DNA of 44,938 nt from an uncultured Lachnobacterium sp. (GTDB lineage Bacteria > Bacillota > Clostridia > Lachnospirales > Lachnospiraceae), in assembly GCA_900546625.1 (NCBI GenBank), contig URDU01000022.1, positions 1 through 44,938 of the forward strand, in the 5' to 3' direction. The position numbers and the translations under genes were made by a program. This document shows positions 1 to 7,741 of the stretch, piece by piece (positions within the stretch are counted from its first letter, which is position 1; every line of letters starts with the position of its first letter). A model generated the notes under the pieces. That model was given only the letters and a program-made list of their open reading frames with translations. It ran no database searches and had not been told where the DNA came from.

Positions 1-39
1 TTACGGTGTGCAAATCGTGATTTTTCGTGTGATTTGTGG

Positions 40-58
40 GGAAAAATCCGGATTTTCC
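40..58. repeat. Near-perfect palindrome at window edge
   Basis: GGAAAA(A)TCCGGATTTTCC forms a near-perfect palindrome. It lies downstream of the minus-strand ATPase gene and could end its transcript, but there is no clear T-run after it on the minus strand. No gene is visible in bases 1-110. Confidence 0.35.
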
Positions 59-110
59 GTTATGTCCGTGTGGTTTTTGGAGATTTTGTTATCATGGTGT
101 TATCACAGTT

Positions 111-2234
111 TTATAGTTCACTCATTATTCCATCTACTTTTTTCATAATGTAATCCGGTACAATATTAAACTTCATAACATCAAGATAATGTAAATAATC
201 ATTTTCTATGTGATAGGTTTCATCAATAAATTTATACCATGCACTGTCCATCGGTCTTAAACTCAACTGTTTATCATCAACTATGTCTTTCAGTGCTCTG
301 AACAATTGAATTTTCAGATAAGCATTTAATTCCGAATTATACAATTCTTTGATATGATCTATCGTATATGTATTTTCAAGCAAATCTTCATAATTAAAAT
401 CTGGAATAAATTCTTTGATTTTATTTAATCCTTCATTGATTTCTTCAGGTAACATATCCTCATATACATCATTAGCAATTTTTCTTTTTATCGGTCTGGC
501 ATGCACAAGACATGATAAAATCTCATATGCATTTCCCCAAGCATCTCTGCATTCATTTAATTCACACAATTTCCTAAGAAATGCAATTCGGCTTACAATA
601 TTAACATTCTCATCAATAGAAATCTCTTTACACTCACGCAAAATCAACTTAACGTCATCTTCTGGATTAATATTTTTTTCTATCACATTTCCTTCAACAT
701 TACAAATAAATGAAGCAACAGCTTTACTTTCATCTAGTTTCCCAACTACAATAAAATCCGTAATAGGTTCAAAATCATGCGTTAATAACAGTACTGTTTT
801 ACCTGCAAATGTAACATTTTTATTGCCTACATTTTTGAACATTCTCTGTAAAATAGCATATTTTTTATTAGTATCGAACGAAGAAATCGGATCATCCAAA
901 ATAATCAAATCAGGATCTTGCAAATTGGCATAATACATAAAAAGTATCAATGAAAATGCATTTTTCTCTCCCCAACTTAAATGTTGTCTGATTTTTGTAA
1001 CATCTGTTTTTTCTTCTGTAAAACATTGTTTCAATATAGTTCTGCTATTGGATTCATCTTCCGTTTTAATTACTAACTCATAATTTATGCCGGCTGTTTT
1101 CAGAAATTCATTTATGTCCGTTTGTGATTGAACTATAGTTGCCTGCATAATTCCCTTGAGTGCTCCCATTTCCTGTTTCAGAACCGCAACTTCCGACTGC
1201 AATTTGTTTACTTTATTATTAATCCGGTCAAATACTCCCTCTATTTTTTCACCACCAAATATATGGAATAATTCTTGCGGAAATATCATTAATGCAATTT
1301 GTGTATCTAGTTTCGATATATCATTTATGACAATCTTTCTGTTTCCAAACTCTTCAATAGCAATAAATCTGGACAAAATCAAATCAAATTCCCCCAGCAA
1401 ATCGCTCATAATCTTTTCAATAATATCTTCTGGGGTATCATTTTTCACATAAGATATCAATGTTGTATATTGCTCTGGTTTAATATAGGCTTCCAAACTT
1501 TCCAACAGATCTAATAGTTCCTTCAAATTTTGTGAATCTGTTTTAGTATAATTTTTTTGAAATATATCTTTACGCTTGTCGTGTTCAATCCGGTTTACCC
1601 TTTCAGAACAATACGGACATCTGTCTTCAATGTCATATGCATCGCCTTTATTCTTCCAGTCTATCCACTGTATATTAATATCTTTATTCGCAAAAAACTC
1701 TTTGTAAACCTCTAATTCATTTGGAACATTATACAGATTTTGTTTTGTTAACAGACTTTTCATTGTTCCACGTCTGTTCAATGTTCCCTTGGCTGTTCTT
1801 TTAAACTTTCCACCGATTTTTTCCAGCAATTCCTGCAATTCCATAACTTCTAAGTCTTTTTCCATAATCTGATGTAACGACCTTAAATGCTGGTCCAACT
1901 GCTCTTTCTTACTATCATACGTCGGTGTTTTTAAAAATACTTCGAACGAATTCTCTATCACCTCATCCTCTTTAAAAACAACCTTATCAACAAACTCCTC
2001 ATTAAACACAAGAACCTTTTCAAATGAGGGATTCATTGTTACGCCAGCCGGATCCTCTGCAAAATATGATTTTAACTCCTGAAGCTTTTCCGGATTATTT
2101 GCTACTTCTATTGCCTTTGCTATTGTCGTTTTTCCAGTCCCATTTATTCCATACTTAATATTTAATTTTCCTTCTTCAACCTTTATGTTGCCATTCAAAA
2201 TACTGTTACAATTTTTCACTTCTACATGATACAT
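111..2234 (-). CDS. RloC/AAA_13-like ATPase with zinc hook, putative defence nuclease
   Basis: 707 aa. Walker A GINGTGKTT is at residues 29-37, an ABC-type signature LSWGEK at 419-424, Walker B LIILDDP at 443-449 and an H-loop LLLTHD at 482-487. The region between is coiled-coil-like and carries one CPYC pair at 206-209, as in Rad50/RloC zinc hooks. This layout and length fit the COG4694/RloC group, whose known members pair an SMC-like ATPase with a C-terminal anticodon nuclease of HEPN type. After the ATPase come R554-x3-E558 and H578 (context SCLVHAR), which could be the nuclease residues; that assignment is inference, because the E-to-H spacing is not that of PrrC. It follows the KTSC-like gene by 15 bp, under a CIRCE-overlapped promoter. 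No restriction system is fused to it. It could instead be an uncharacterised AAA_13 protein without RNase activity. Confidence 0.7.
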   Translation of the reverse strand: MYHVEVKNCNSILNGNIKVEEGKLNIKYGINGTGKTTIAKAIEVANNPEKLQELKSYFAEDPAGVTMNPSFEKVLVFNEEFVDKVVFKEDEVIENSFEVFLKTPTYDSKKEQLDQHLRSLHQIMEKDLEVMELQELLEKIGGKFKRTAKGTLNRRGTMKSLLTKQNLYNVPNELEVYKEFFANKDINIQWIDWKNKGDAYDIEDRCPYCSERVNRIEHDKRKDIFQKNYTKTDSQNLKELLDLLESLEAYIKPEQYTTLISYVKNDTPEDIIEKIMSDLLGEFDLILSRFIAIEEFGNRKIVINDISKLDTQIALMIFPQELFHIFGGEKIEGVFDRINNKVNKLQSEVAVLKQEMGALKGIMQATIVQSQTDINEFLKTAGINYELVIKTEDESNSRTILKQCFTEEKTDVTKIRQHLSWGEKNAFSLILFMYYANLQDPDLIILDDPISSFDTNKKYAILQRMFKNVGNKNVTFAGKTVLLLTHDFEPITDFIVVGKLDESKAVASFICNVEGNVIEKNINPEDDVKLILRECKEISIDENVNIVSRIAFLRKLCELNECRDAWGNAYEILSCLVHARPIKRKIANDVYEDMLPEEINEGLNKIKEFIPDFNYEDLLENTYTIDHIKELYNSELNAYLKIQLFRALKDIVDDKQLSLRPMDSAWYKFIDETYHIENDYLHYLDVMKFNIVPDYIMKKVDGIMSEL

Positions 2235-2249
2235 CTACACCCCTCCAGA

Positions 2250-2468
2250 TTATTTTTCATAGTCCATCTTCGCATACCTCATAATGTATGAATTTAAGCC
2301 AACGCCCTTCCTTGCAAGCATTTTCATCTGCTCAACTTTATCTATTCCTGCACTTCTATAAGAATAACGATAACGAGCTCCTCTTCCAAAAACTACATCT
2401 ATATAGTCCTGTCCAATTGAATACGCTTTTACATTAGAATTTCCGCCCAAGTTTAAATATTGTTCCAT
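2250..2468 (-). CDS. Small KTSC-domain-like protein
   Basis: 72 aa. The order of a polar strand, V-x-F-x-x-G-x-x-Y-x-Y and a short C-terminal helix ending in a Y-x-M-R-Y stretch resembles the KTSC fold, a small domain often found as a stand-alone protein or fused to lysyl-tRNA synthetase. It starts with ATG behind AGAGGTG. It is the first gene after the CIRCE promoter and is probably co-transcribed with the ATPase downstream. Its function is unknown. A link to tRNA biology would suit a partner of an anticodon-nuclease-like ATPase, but that is only a suggestion from family names. Confidence 0.55.
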   Translation of the reverse strand: MEQYLNLGGNSNVKAYSIGQDYIDVVFGRGARYRYSYRSAGIDKVEQMKMLARKGVGLNSYIMRYAKMDYEK

Positions 2469-2504
2469 AATAACACCTCTTTCTCTAAATATCGGTCTTT
2501 TTTG

Positions 2505-2531
2505 TTAGCACTCATCAATATTGAGTGCTAG
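2505..2531. promoter_or_regulatory. CIRCE operator (HrcA-binding site)
   Basis: TTAGCACTC, nine bases, GAGTGCTAG: 17 of 18 arm positions match the CIRCE consensus TTAGCACTC-N9-GAGTGCTAA, with the exact 9-base spacer. It begins 8 bp downstream of the minus-strand -10 box, so it covers the expected start of transcription, the usual place for HrcA repression. The controlled genes are the KTSC-like protein and the AAA ATPase. Confidence 0.88.
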
Positions 2532-2539
2532 TTTTTATT

Positions 2540-2568
2540 ATTATAGCATACCATACATTAAGATACAA
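2540..2568 (-). promoter_or_regulatory. Sigma-A promoter of the KTSC/ATPase operon
   Basis: On the minus strand TTGTAT, 17 bp, TATAAT. The -10 box is followed at once by the CIRCE element, and the KTSC-like start codon lies about 70 bp further on. Confidence 0.75.
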
Positions 2569-2586
2569 GTTCAAAAAATAAAATCA

Positions 2587-2622
2587 GCATGATCTCTGAA
2601 ACTGGATTTCAAAAGATCATGC
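2587..2622 (-). terminator. Terminator after vsr
   Basis: Stem GCATGATCT/AGATCATGC with an inner TGAAA/TTTCA pair, followed on the minus strand by a T-rich stretch. It ends the ABC-EcoRII-vsr transcript just before the CIRCE promoter begins. Confidence 0.65.
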
Positions 2623-2628
2623 CATAAT

Positions 2629-3078
2629 TTAAATTTCCAAAAAATAATCCGACTCACCAAGAAAATCTATTATTTGTCCTACTATTTTATTCCTGTATAT
2701 TTCATCTTTTTTCATTTTCTTTATTGTGCATTCCCACACAATTACTACTTTGACTTTTTTACGCATCAATTCTTTTCGAACATATTCATCCCTCTTTATA
2801 TTTGCGTCAAACTTTTTCTGCCAGAATTCCATCCTTGATTTTGGTATGTAAGCATATTTACATCCTTCATGTCTGTGCCAGAAACACCCATGTACAAAAA
2901 TTGCTGTATTATATTTTTTCATGTATATATCCGGATGTCCCGGTACACTTTTTGAATTCACTCCATATCTGTACCCTCTGGCAAATAATAATTTTCTCAG
3001 ATATATTTCCGGCTTCGTATTCTTTGAATGTATCGCTGCCATATTTTTGCTACGTTCTTCCGGACTCTTGATGTCCAT
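2629..3078 (-). CDS. vsr: Very short patch repair endonuclease Vsr
   Basis: 149 aa, the normal length for the family. Vsr nicks 5' of the mismatched T in T:G mismatches that arise when 5-methylcytosine deaminates. The E. coli active-site and zinc residues have matches at nearly the same numbers: D50 (PGHPD), H63 and H68 (FVHGCFWHRHEGC), and zinc ligands C65, H70, C73 and C117 (WEC). It starts 1 bp after the stop of the EcoRII-like gene, so the two are likely translationally coupled. Vsr normally accompanies a C5-cytosine methyltransferase; none is present in this window, so it is either an orphan or has lost its partner. Confidence 0.95.
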   Translation of the reverse strand: MDIKSPEERSKNMAAIHSKNTKPEIYLRKLLFARGYRYGVNSKSVPGHPDIYMKKYNTAIFVHGCFWHRHEGCKYAYIPKSRMEFWQKKFDANIKRDEYVRKELMRKKVKVVIVWECTIKKMKKDEIYRNKIVGQIIDFLGESDYFLEI

Positions 3079-3079
3079 A

Positions 3080-3907
3080 TTATCCCTCGATTTCCTGTAT
3101 ATACTTCACAAAACGTGCAATGGTCCAGATTCTGTCCCGTCTGTCTTCCGGATAAGATACAATATATGGTTCCGGAACTACTAATACTACATTTTCAGCC
3201 TGCATCTCATCCATCTGTGCTCCTGAGATTCCCTGTTGTAACGTACAAAGATATTTGGGTGAATCTTTTAATCTGTTCGCCTCATTCAAGACCTGTCTCC
3301 AACGATCTTTACAGGTAGTTTTGGCTGCAAGAGTTACCAGTTTCTGAATGTTAAAACTGCTGTTATGGTATGCCTCTCCTGAAGGAAATATAAAATCTGG
3401 TTTCTTGTTTCCTTCTGTCACCGCCTGAGCTGAATACTGAATGGCATTTCCATCAAATATCGCAGCAAGATGATGTTCAAGACTTTTTCCTGCTCTGCTC
3501 TTTCTTCTGACTTCAATTCCAACCTTTACAAATTCATAATCACCACAATTGTAAATAGAATCTAACCCATATATGATCCCACAATAATAAAACATCTGCG
3601 CAAAATTATCACTTTCCCTGCTTATTCCTTTAATATTATCCTGTAAAAATTTCTTTGCCTCCTGCAATTGTAAATTAATAGCTTCTTTGTCCAAAGAATT
3701 ATTCTGCAGATTTTCTGCATATTTTGATGCAAGACTATAGCCTTCTGTTTCGGACTTAAAAGTCTGATATTCTATTCTCTGTTGTTCAGTACTAACTTTC
3801 ATATTATTATCTTCTCTTGTATTTCCCAGGAAAAGAACTCCAGCCATAAAGTACATAATTATTATGATTATAAGAACAATTCCAAGAAAATACTTATTTA
3901 TTTTCAT
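3080..3907 (-). CDS. EcoRII-type endonuclease domain fused to a membrane-anchored N-terminus
   Basis: Start taken as the ATG at 3907 (MKINKYF); an earlier ATG at 3934 lies inside the ABC ATPase gene. Numbering below counts from 3934. Residues 15-37 are one strong transmembrane helix followed by a charged, coiled-coil-like segment to about residue 90, much like the start of an ABC-transporter accessory or permease protein. From about residue 95 the protein becomes an EcoRII C-terminal catalytic domain: VRRKSRAGKSLE (142-153), AVTEGNKKPDF (171-181), LAAKTTCKDRW (202-212), a PD...xAxK arrangement, then LVVPE (251-255). Known EcoRII enzymes cleave CCWGG and are soluble. The N-terminal half overlaps and follows the ABC ATPase, while the C-terminal half abuts vsr, its usual neighbour. 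The simplest reading is a deletion or recombination joint between a transporter gene and a restriction gene. Activity is unproven; no cognate C5 methyltransferase is seen. Confidence 0.75.
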   Translation of the reverse strand: MKINKYFLGIVLIIIIIMYFMAGVLFLGNTREDNNMKVSTEQQRIEYQTFKSETEGYSLASKYAENLQNNSLDKEAINLQLQEAKKFLQDNIKGISRESDNFAQMFYYCGIIYGLDSIYNCGDYEFVKVGIEVRRKSRAGKSLEHHLAAIFDGNAIQYSAQAVTEGNKKPDFIFPSGEAYHNSSFNIQKLVTLAAKTTCKDRWRQVLNEANRLKDSPKYLCTLQQGISGAQMDEMQAENVVLVVPEPYIVSYPEDRRDRIWTIARFVKYIQEIEG

Positions 3908-4535
3908 TTTCCTCAACAATTTTTCCCTCCGCAATTTTTAATATCACATCACACACTTCCTTTAAATCTTCTTTATGATGAGTGGCTACAATAATCGTTG
4001 CTCCTCTTGACTTCTCCTCTCTTATTATTTTATATATAAGCTGCACTGCCTCTTCATCCAATGCATTTGTCGGTTCATCAAGCAATATAATCTTTTGATT
4101 TTCAAAAATTGCCTGTGCAATATTTAATCGTTGTTTCATTCCCAATGAAAATTTTTTCACTTTTTTATCAGAGTCGGGGTCCAGACCTACTCTTTCCAGA
4201 GAAAAGATTATATCTTTTTCATCAGCAATATTTTTTATCTTTGCAAGCATCTGAAGATTTCTCTTTGCGGAACATTCCGGCAGCAATTCCATATTTTCTA
4301 TAACAATACCGGTCTCAGGTGGAAACTCAATTTTATCATGCAGCTTTTCCCCATCAATGAAAATACTTCCACTATCCAGATTTATCAAACCACTTATAGC
4401 TCTTAAAAGCATCGTCTTTCCTGAACCATTTTGCCCATATAAACCATAAACAAAACCACTTTTAAACGTATACGATACATTATCCAATACCGTATTTTCC
4501 TTTATCCTCTTTGTTACATTTTGTAATTGTATCAT
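3894..4535 (-). CDS. ABC transporter ATP-binding protein
   Basis: 213 aa, a single nucleotide-binding domain. Walker A GQNGSGKT is at 34-41, the signature FSLGMKQR at 129-136, Walker B IILLDEP at 149-155 and the switch histidine at 186. The signature is degenerate (SLGMKQ rather than LSGGQ), as is common in the lantibiotic and antibiotic exporter or immunity branch. It follows the last membrane gene by 14 bp, and its 3' end overlaps the next ORF. It should power the three small membrane proteins encoded upstream. Confidence 0.92.
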   Translation of the reverse strand: MIQLQNVTKRIKENTVLDNVSYTFKSGFVYGLYGQNGSGKTMLLRAISGLINLDSGSIFIDGEKLHDKIEFPPETGIVIENMELLPECSAKRNLQMLAKIKNIADEKDIIFSLERVGLDPDSDKKVKKFSLGMKQRLNIAQAIFENQKIILLDEPTNALDEEAVQLIYKIIREEKSRGATIIVATHHKEDLKEVCDVILKIAEGKIVEENENK

Positions 4536-4549
4536 TTTATATCATCTCC

Positions 4550-5269
4550 TCAGTAAATGTCTGTTTTCTTATATTTTATTATTGAAATAATATTTAAAAT
4601 CACTAATAATATAATCACATATGTAATTGAAGCTTCGTATCTCACATATATGTTTTTTTGATAAATTATCCCACTACGCGTTCCAAATAGCATATTGGGG
4701 AAAAGCATAACTCCAATCCGGCTTAGATCACGATTTATCAGTACGTTATTTCCAATTATCAGGGATACCACCAAAAAAACATTTACAAATATATTTGAAA
4801 TACTGGCATCCATAAATAATTCAAGTAGAAATTGTAATTGTACCAATGCCCATACTCCAACAAAATATGTAACTATTACCTGTATTAATTTTATACTTGA
4901 TAAATCATTCCATGTCCCATCACATATTAAAAAAATAATCGTCTGACCTATTACTATACAGGCTAATTTCGCTGCTGATAATATAGCATTTTTTAAGTAT
5001 AACCTCTCTCTGCTATAAGATCTGATCAGCCAAAGCTTACCATATCCGGTTGTAATTTCTCTTGCATTACCCGAAAAGTAAAAAAGTACAAATGGTAATG
5101 GTATATATGCATATAAAATTTGCACTAAATTACTTGTTGGGTTGTCAAAAATAAAAAGTGTACTGGCAAATGGTAATTGATATACCTCATAGCCACTCAT
5201 TTGTATTACAACTCTTTGCATAATAATCATGCATATGATCAATATTATGTTTAACCACTTATTTTTCAT
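4550..5269 (-). CDS. ABC-2-like membrane protein, third of three
   Basis: 239 aa, very hydrophobic, with about six predicted membrane spans and a short basic C-terminus. Size, topology and position directly before the ATPase fit an ABC-2-type or lantibiotic-immunity-type permease, but no diagnostic motif is visible. Its start lies inside the end of the preceding gene (11 bp overlap), showing translational coupling. The substrate is unknown. Confidence 0.65.
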   Translation of the reverse strand: MKNKWLNIILIICMIIMQRVVIQMSGYEVYQLPFASTLFIFDNPTSNLVQILYAYIPLPFVLFYFSGNAREITTGYGKLWLIRSYSRERLYLKNAILSAAKLACIVIGQTIIFLICDGTWNDLSSIKLIQVIVTYFVGVWALVQLQFLLELFMDASISNIFVNVFLVVSLIIGNNVLINRDLSRIGVMLFPNMLFGTRSGIIYQKNIYVRYEASITYVIILLVILNIISIIKYKKTDIY

Positions 5270-5996
5270 TTCTTAAAATATCCCTTTTTGCAAACGTTAC
5301 TATTCCTGCTATGTACAGAACTATTGCCATTACTATATTTTTTGCAAGAATACACAAACAGCTTACCGGCGATTTATTTCCTTCCAAAAAATCATATGCT
5401 ACAGCAACATCTAAACCCGGTATCCAAAACTTAACGAGCCAAAATCTTATCAAAATGAATTGCACAAAATTAACTCCAAAAGCTCCTATAAGAGCAATAA
5501 GTTCATTTTGTAAACAATCTCTAAGTATTTTGTAAAAAAGACCTGTTGCGACAAAGAAAATCCAAATAACAACAAATTCCATAAGAGAATACAGCACAAA
5601 TGGATATTTCTTAATTGTTGCACCATTAAAACTATATACCGTAAAAATATAATCAACTATCTGACGAACTGCCGAAAATATTGCCGCCATTACAATAATT
5701 ATCCTGATCTGGCTATTATTATATTTTTCCCGCGTTTTATATCTAAGTAATATATATGTTTTTTCTTTGTCCAATGCATAGTATATTCCCAATAAGACAG
5801 GAATTGTATCTACAACCAATATTTCTTTAATTCCACAAAAATTACTGCCTGAATTGTGGATATTCAGGAAAATTACATCCTCCGTTATCCCCATCTGCCC
5901 TATTGAATTAAGCATAGGTACATTTGAAAAATAACAATCTATACTACACAATCCCACATATATTAAAGCACATACTAAATATTTATACTTCAACAA
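5259..5996 (-). CDS. ABC-2-like membrane protein, second of three
   Basis: 245 aa with about six membrane spans and a polar segment between spans 1 and 2 (roughly residues 25-60). It overlaps both neighbours by 11-14 bp. It is probably a permease subunit of the same transporter; a polar first loop is common in such permeases. Not recognised beyond topology and context. Confidence 0.62.
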   Translation of the reverse strand: MLKYKYLVCALIYVGLCSIDCYFSNVPMLNSIGQMGITEDVIFLNIHNSGSNFCGIKEILVVDTIPVLLGIYYALDKEKTYILLRYKTREKYNNSQIRIIIVMAAIFSAVRQIVDYIFTVYSFNGATIKKYPFVLYSLMEFVVIWIFFVATGLFYKILRDCLQNELIALIGAFGVNFVQFILIRFWLVKFWIPGLDVAVAYDFLEGNKSPVSCLCILAKNIVMAIVLYIAGIVTFAKRDILRNEK

Positions 5997-6780
5997 TTTT
6001 TTTCTCCCATATAATAGCTGTTATAATCACTAAAATGTAAAGCACTATACACCATATGGCCACTGGAACAACAACATTAAAACCATATTCCATAAACGGT
6101 TGAAAAATATGCATTGATGAATTTTTAAACAAAATAGGTATGAACCAGATTGCAAAGGTCAACGCATATACCATCTTTCTTTCGTGTATAGATATTGCCA
6201 ACGCAGCTCCCATCATTCCCAAAACACCGGCAAATATTGCCGTTATAAGAATGTAGACTATATTCGTTGTCAATGGATGTGTATAGCTTATTTCAAAAAG
6301 AAATGTTTCTGCCATGACAAAACTGTCATATTTCAATGGTTCTGAATCAAATCGTGTTCTAGTTCCCCCATTAAATACTATTTGTGAGAGTATAAGATTT
6401 AATCCCAATCCTACAAATACAATTGTAAAAGAGACAATAAAGGCTGATTTCATTTTTTGTAAAATATATTTATTTTTTCCCATTTTACATATCAATATAT
6501 TCTTATATCCTGTAATATAATCAACAATACTCTCTTCTCCCACTATTACCAGCAAATATAATGGTAAAAACCACAGATAAATCATTTGAAATATGTGCCC
6601 TTGTGAATAGCATGATAAAAATGTGACATATAACGGATAGGGTTTCCCTATTTCTCCATTACATATAATAATATCCTGATAATAAATCTGTACAATATCC
6701 AAAATTGGAATTACGAGCATAAAAATTATCATTCCTATACTTTTTTTATCACTTATAATTCTGTTTAATTGCTGTCTCAT
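5983..6780 (-). CDS. ABC-2-like membrane protein, first of three
   Basis: 265 aa with about six membrane spans and a polar loop at about residues 40-65 and again at 135-160. It is the first gene of the transporter run and lies 262 bp from the divergently transcribed response regulator. It is likely a permease subunit. Three different membrane proteins with one ATPase is one more than the usual two-permease arrangement of EpiE/EpiG-type immunity transporters. Confidence 0.62.
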   Translation of the reverse strand: MRQQLNRIISDKKSIGMIIFMLVIPILDIVQIYYQDIIICNGEIGKPYPLYVTFLSCYSQGHIFQMIYLWFLPLYLLVIVGEESIVDYITGYKNILICKMGKNKYILQKMKSAFIVSFTIVFVGLGLNLILSQIVFNGGTRTRFDSEPLKYDSFVMAETFLFEISYTHPLTTNIVYILITAIFAGVLGMMGAALAISIHERKMVYALTFAIWFIPILFKNSSMHIFQPFMEYGFNVVVPVAIWCIVLYILVIITAIIWEKKIVEV

Positions 6781-6920
6781 ATTTCCCCTTCCTTGTAATT
6801 TTTTACTACCGCATTGTTGCCATAGACGTCTATGTTTATATAGTATCTCATATTTCTGAAAATTCGACTTAATTTGTTATGAAAATTTCTGAATTTTTCA
6901 TTGTCATGTACATCCAAGCT

Positions 6921-6950
6921 TCAGATTTCTTCAGAATTTTTCAGATTTTA
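6921..6950. promoter_or_regulatory. Three 10-bp-phased TCAGA repeats, likely response-regulator box
   Basis: TCAGATTTCT, TCAGAATTTT and TCAGATTTTA follow each other with exact 10-bp spacing in the divergent promoter region between the transporter and the two-component system. OmpR/PhoB-type regulators bind such direct repeats. Inverted copies of the core (TTCTGAA) occur near 6854 and 6888, on the transporter side. Confidence 0.6.
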
Positions 6951-7042
6951 TTAAGCACATATTGTGTTTTTATGTGCTATTATATTTATATCACTTTTGT
7001 TTTTACAATAAATCTTATTCACTTATATGAGGAGCAGCTTGT

Positions 7043-7741
7043 ATGGATAAACTACTCATTATCGAGGATGACGAAACTATCAGAAATGCACTTAGAATTT
7101 TGCTTGAAAATCAAGGTTACTTCATCGAAGAAGCGCATGACGGTGAAGAAGGGCTCCAAAAATTTGACTCAACCTTTGATCTGCTGATTATTGACATAAT
7201 GATGCCAAATATTTCCGGCATTGAGGTATGCCGCAAAATCAGGGAAAAATCATATGTTCCGATTCTCTTTTTGACAGCCAAATCTCTTGAAACCGATAAA
7301 ATGGAAGCCCTTTCCGCCGGAGGGGACGATTATCTTGTAAAACCATTCTCCTACGTGGAGCTGATAGCGCGTATTCAGGCTCTTATCAGAAGATGTCGCG
7401 TCTACGACAATGCAGATGCATCAGACAACACCGCTTCATCCACTATTGAACGATGTGGCTTAACCTTAGACACAAAATGCAGCAATGTCAGTTACGATGG
7501 CAGACAGCTTGCTCTCACGGATAAAGAATATCAGATTCTTCTGCTGTTAATTTCTCATCCGACAAAGACATTTTCAACACAGAATATATTTGAAAGCGTC
7601 TGGAATGAACCGTATACACAGTTTTCCAATAACACCATTATGGTTCATATTAAAAATCTGCGCAATAAGCTTGAAGCCGGCTGTGGCTGTGCCCACCTGA
7701 TTAAAACAGTGTGGGGAAAGGGATATAAATTTGAAGAATAA
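7043..7741 (+). CDS. OmpR/PhoB-family response regulator
   Basis: 232 aa. The receiver domain has an acidic pocket at the start (IEDDE), the phospho-acceptor D51 (LLIIDIMMP) and K100 (YLVKPFS); a winged-helix DNA-binding domain fills about residues 135-230. ATG follows GAGGAG by a good distance. It is paired with the kinase gene that overlaps its end, and is probably the regulator of the divergent ABC transporter through the phased repeats at 6921-6950. The stimulus is unknown; such pairs often sense peptide antibiotics. Confidence 0.93.
   Translation: MDKLLIIEDDETIRNALRILLENQGYFIEEAHDGEEGLQKFDSTFDLLIIDIMMPNISGIEVCRKIREKSYVPILFLTAKSLETDKMEALSAGGDDYLVKPFSYVELIARIQALIRRCRVYDNADASDNTASSTIERCGLTLDTKCSNVSYDGRQLALTDKEYQILLLLISHPTKTFSTQNIFESVWNEPYTQFSNNTIMVHIKNLRNKLEAGCGCAHLIKTVWGKGYKFEE

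Noticed and set aside
415..933. 172-aa frame opposite the AAA ATPase
   Set aside because: Antisense shadow of conserved ATPase motifs.
3908..3934. Upstream ATG (MRREKLL) as start of the EcoRII fusion
   Set aside because: Lies in the ABC ATPase gene without a ribosome site; MKINKYF is the more natural membrane-protein start, though not proven.
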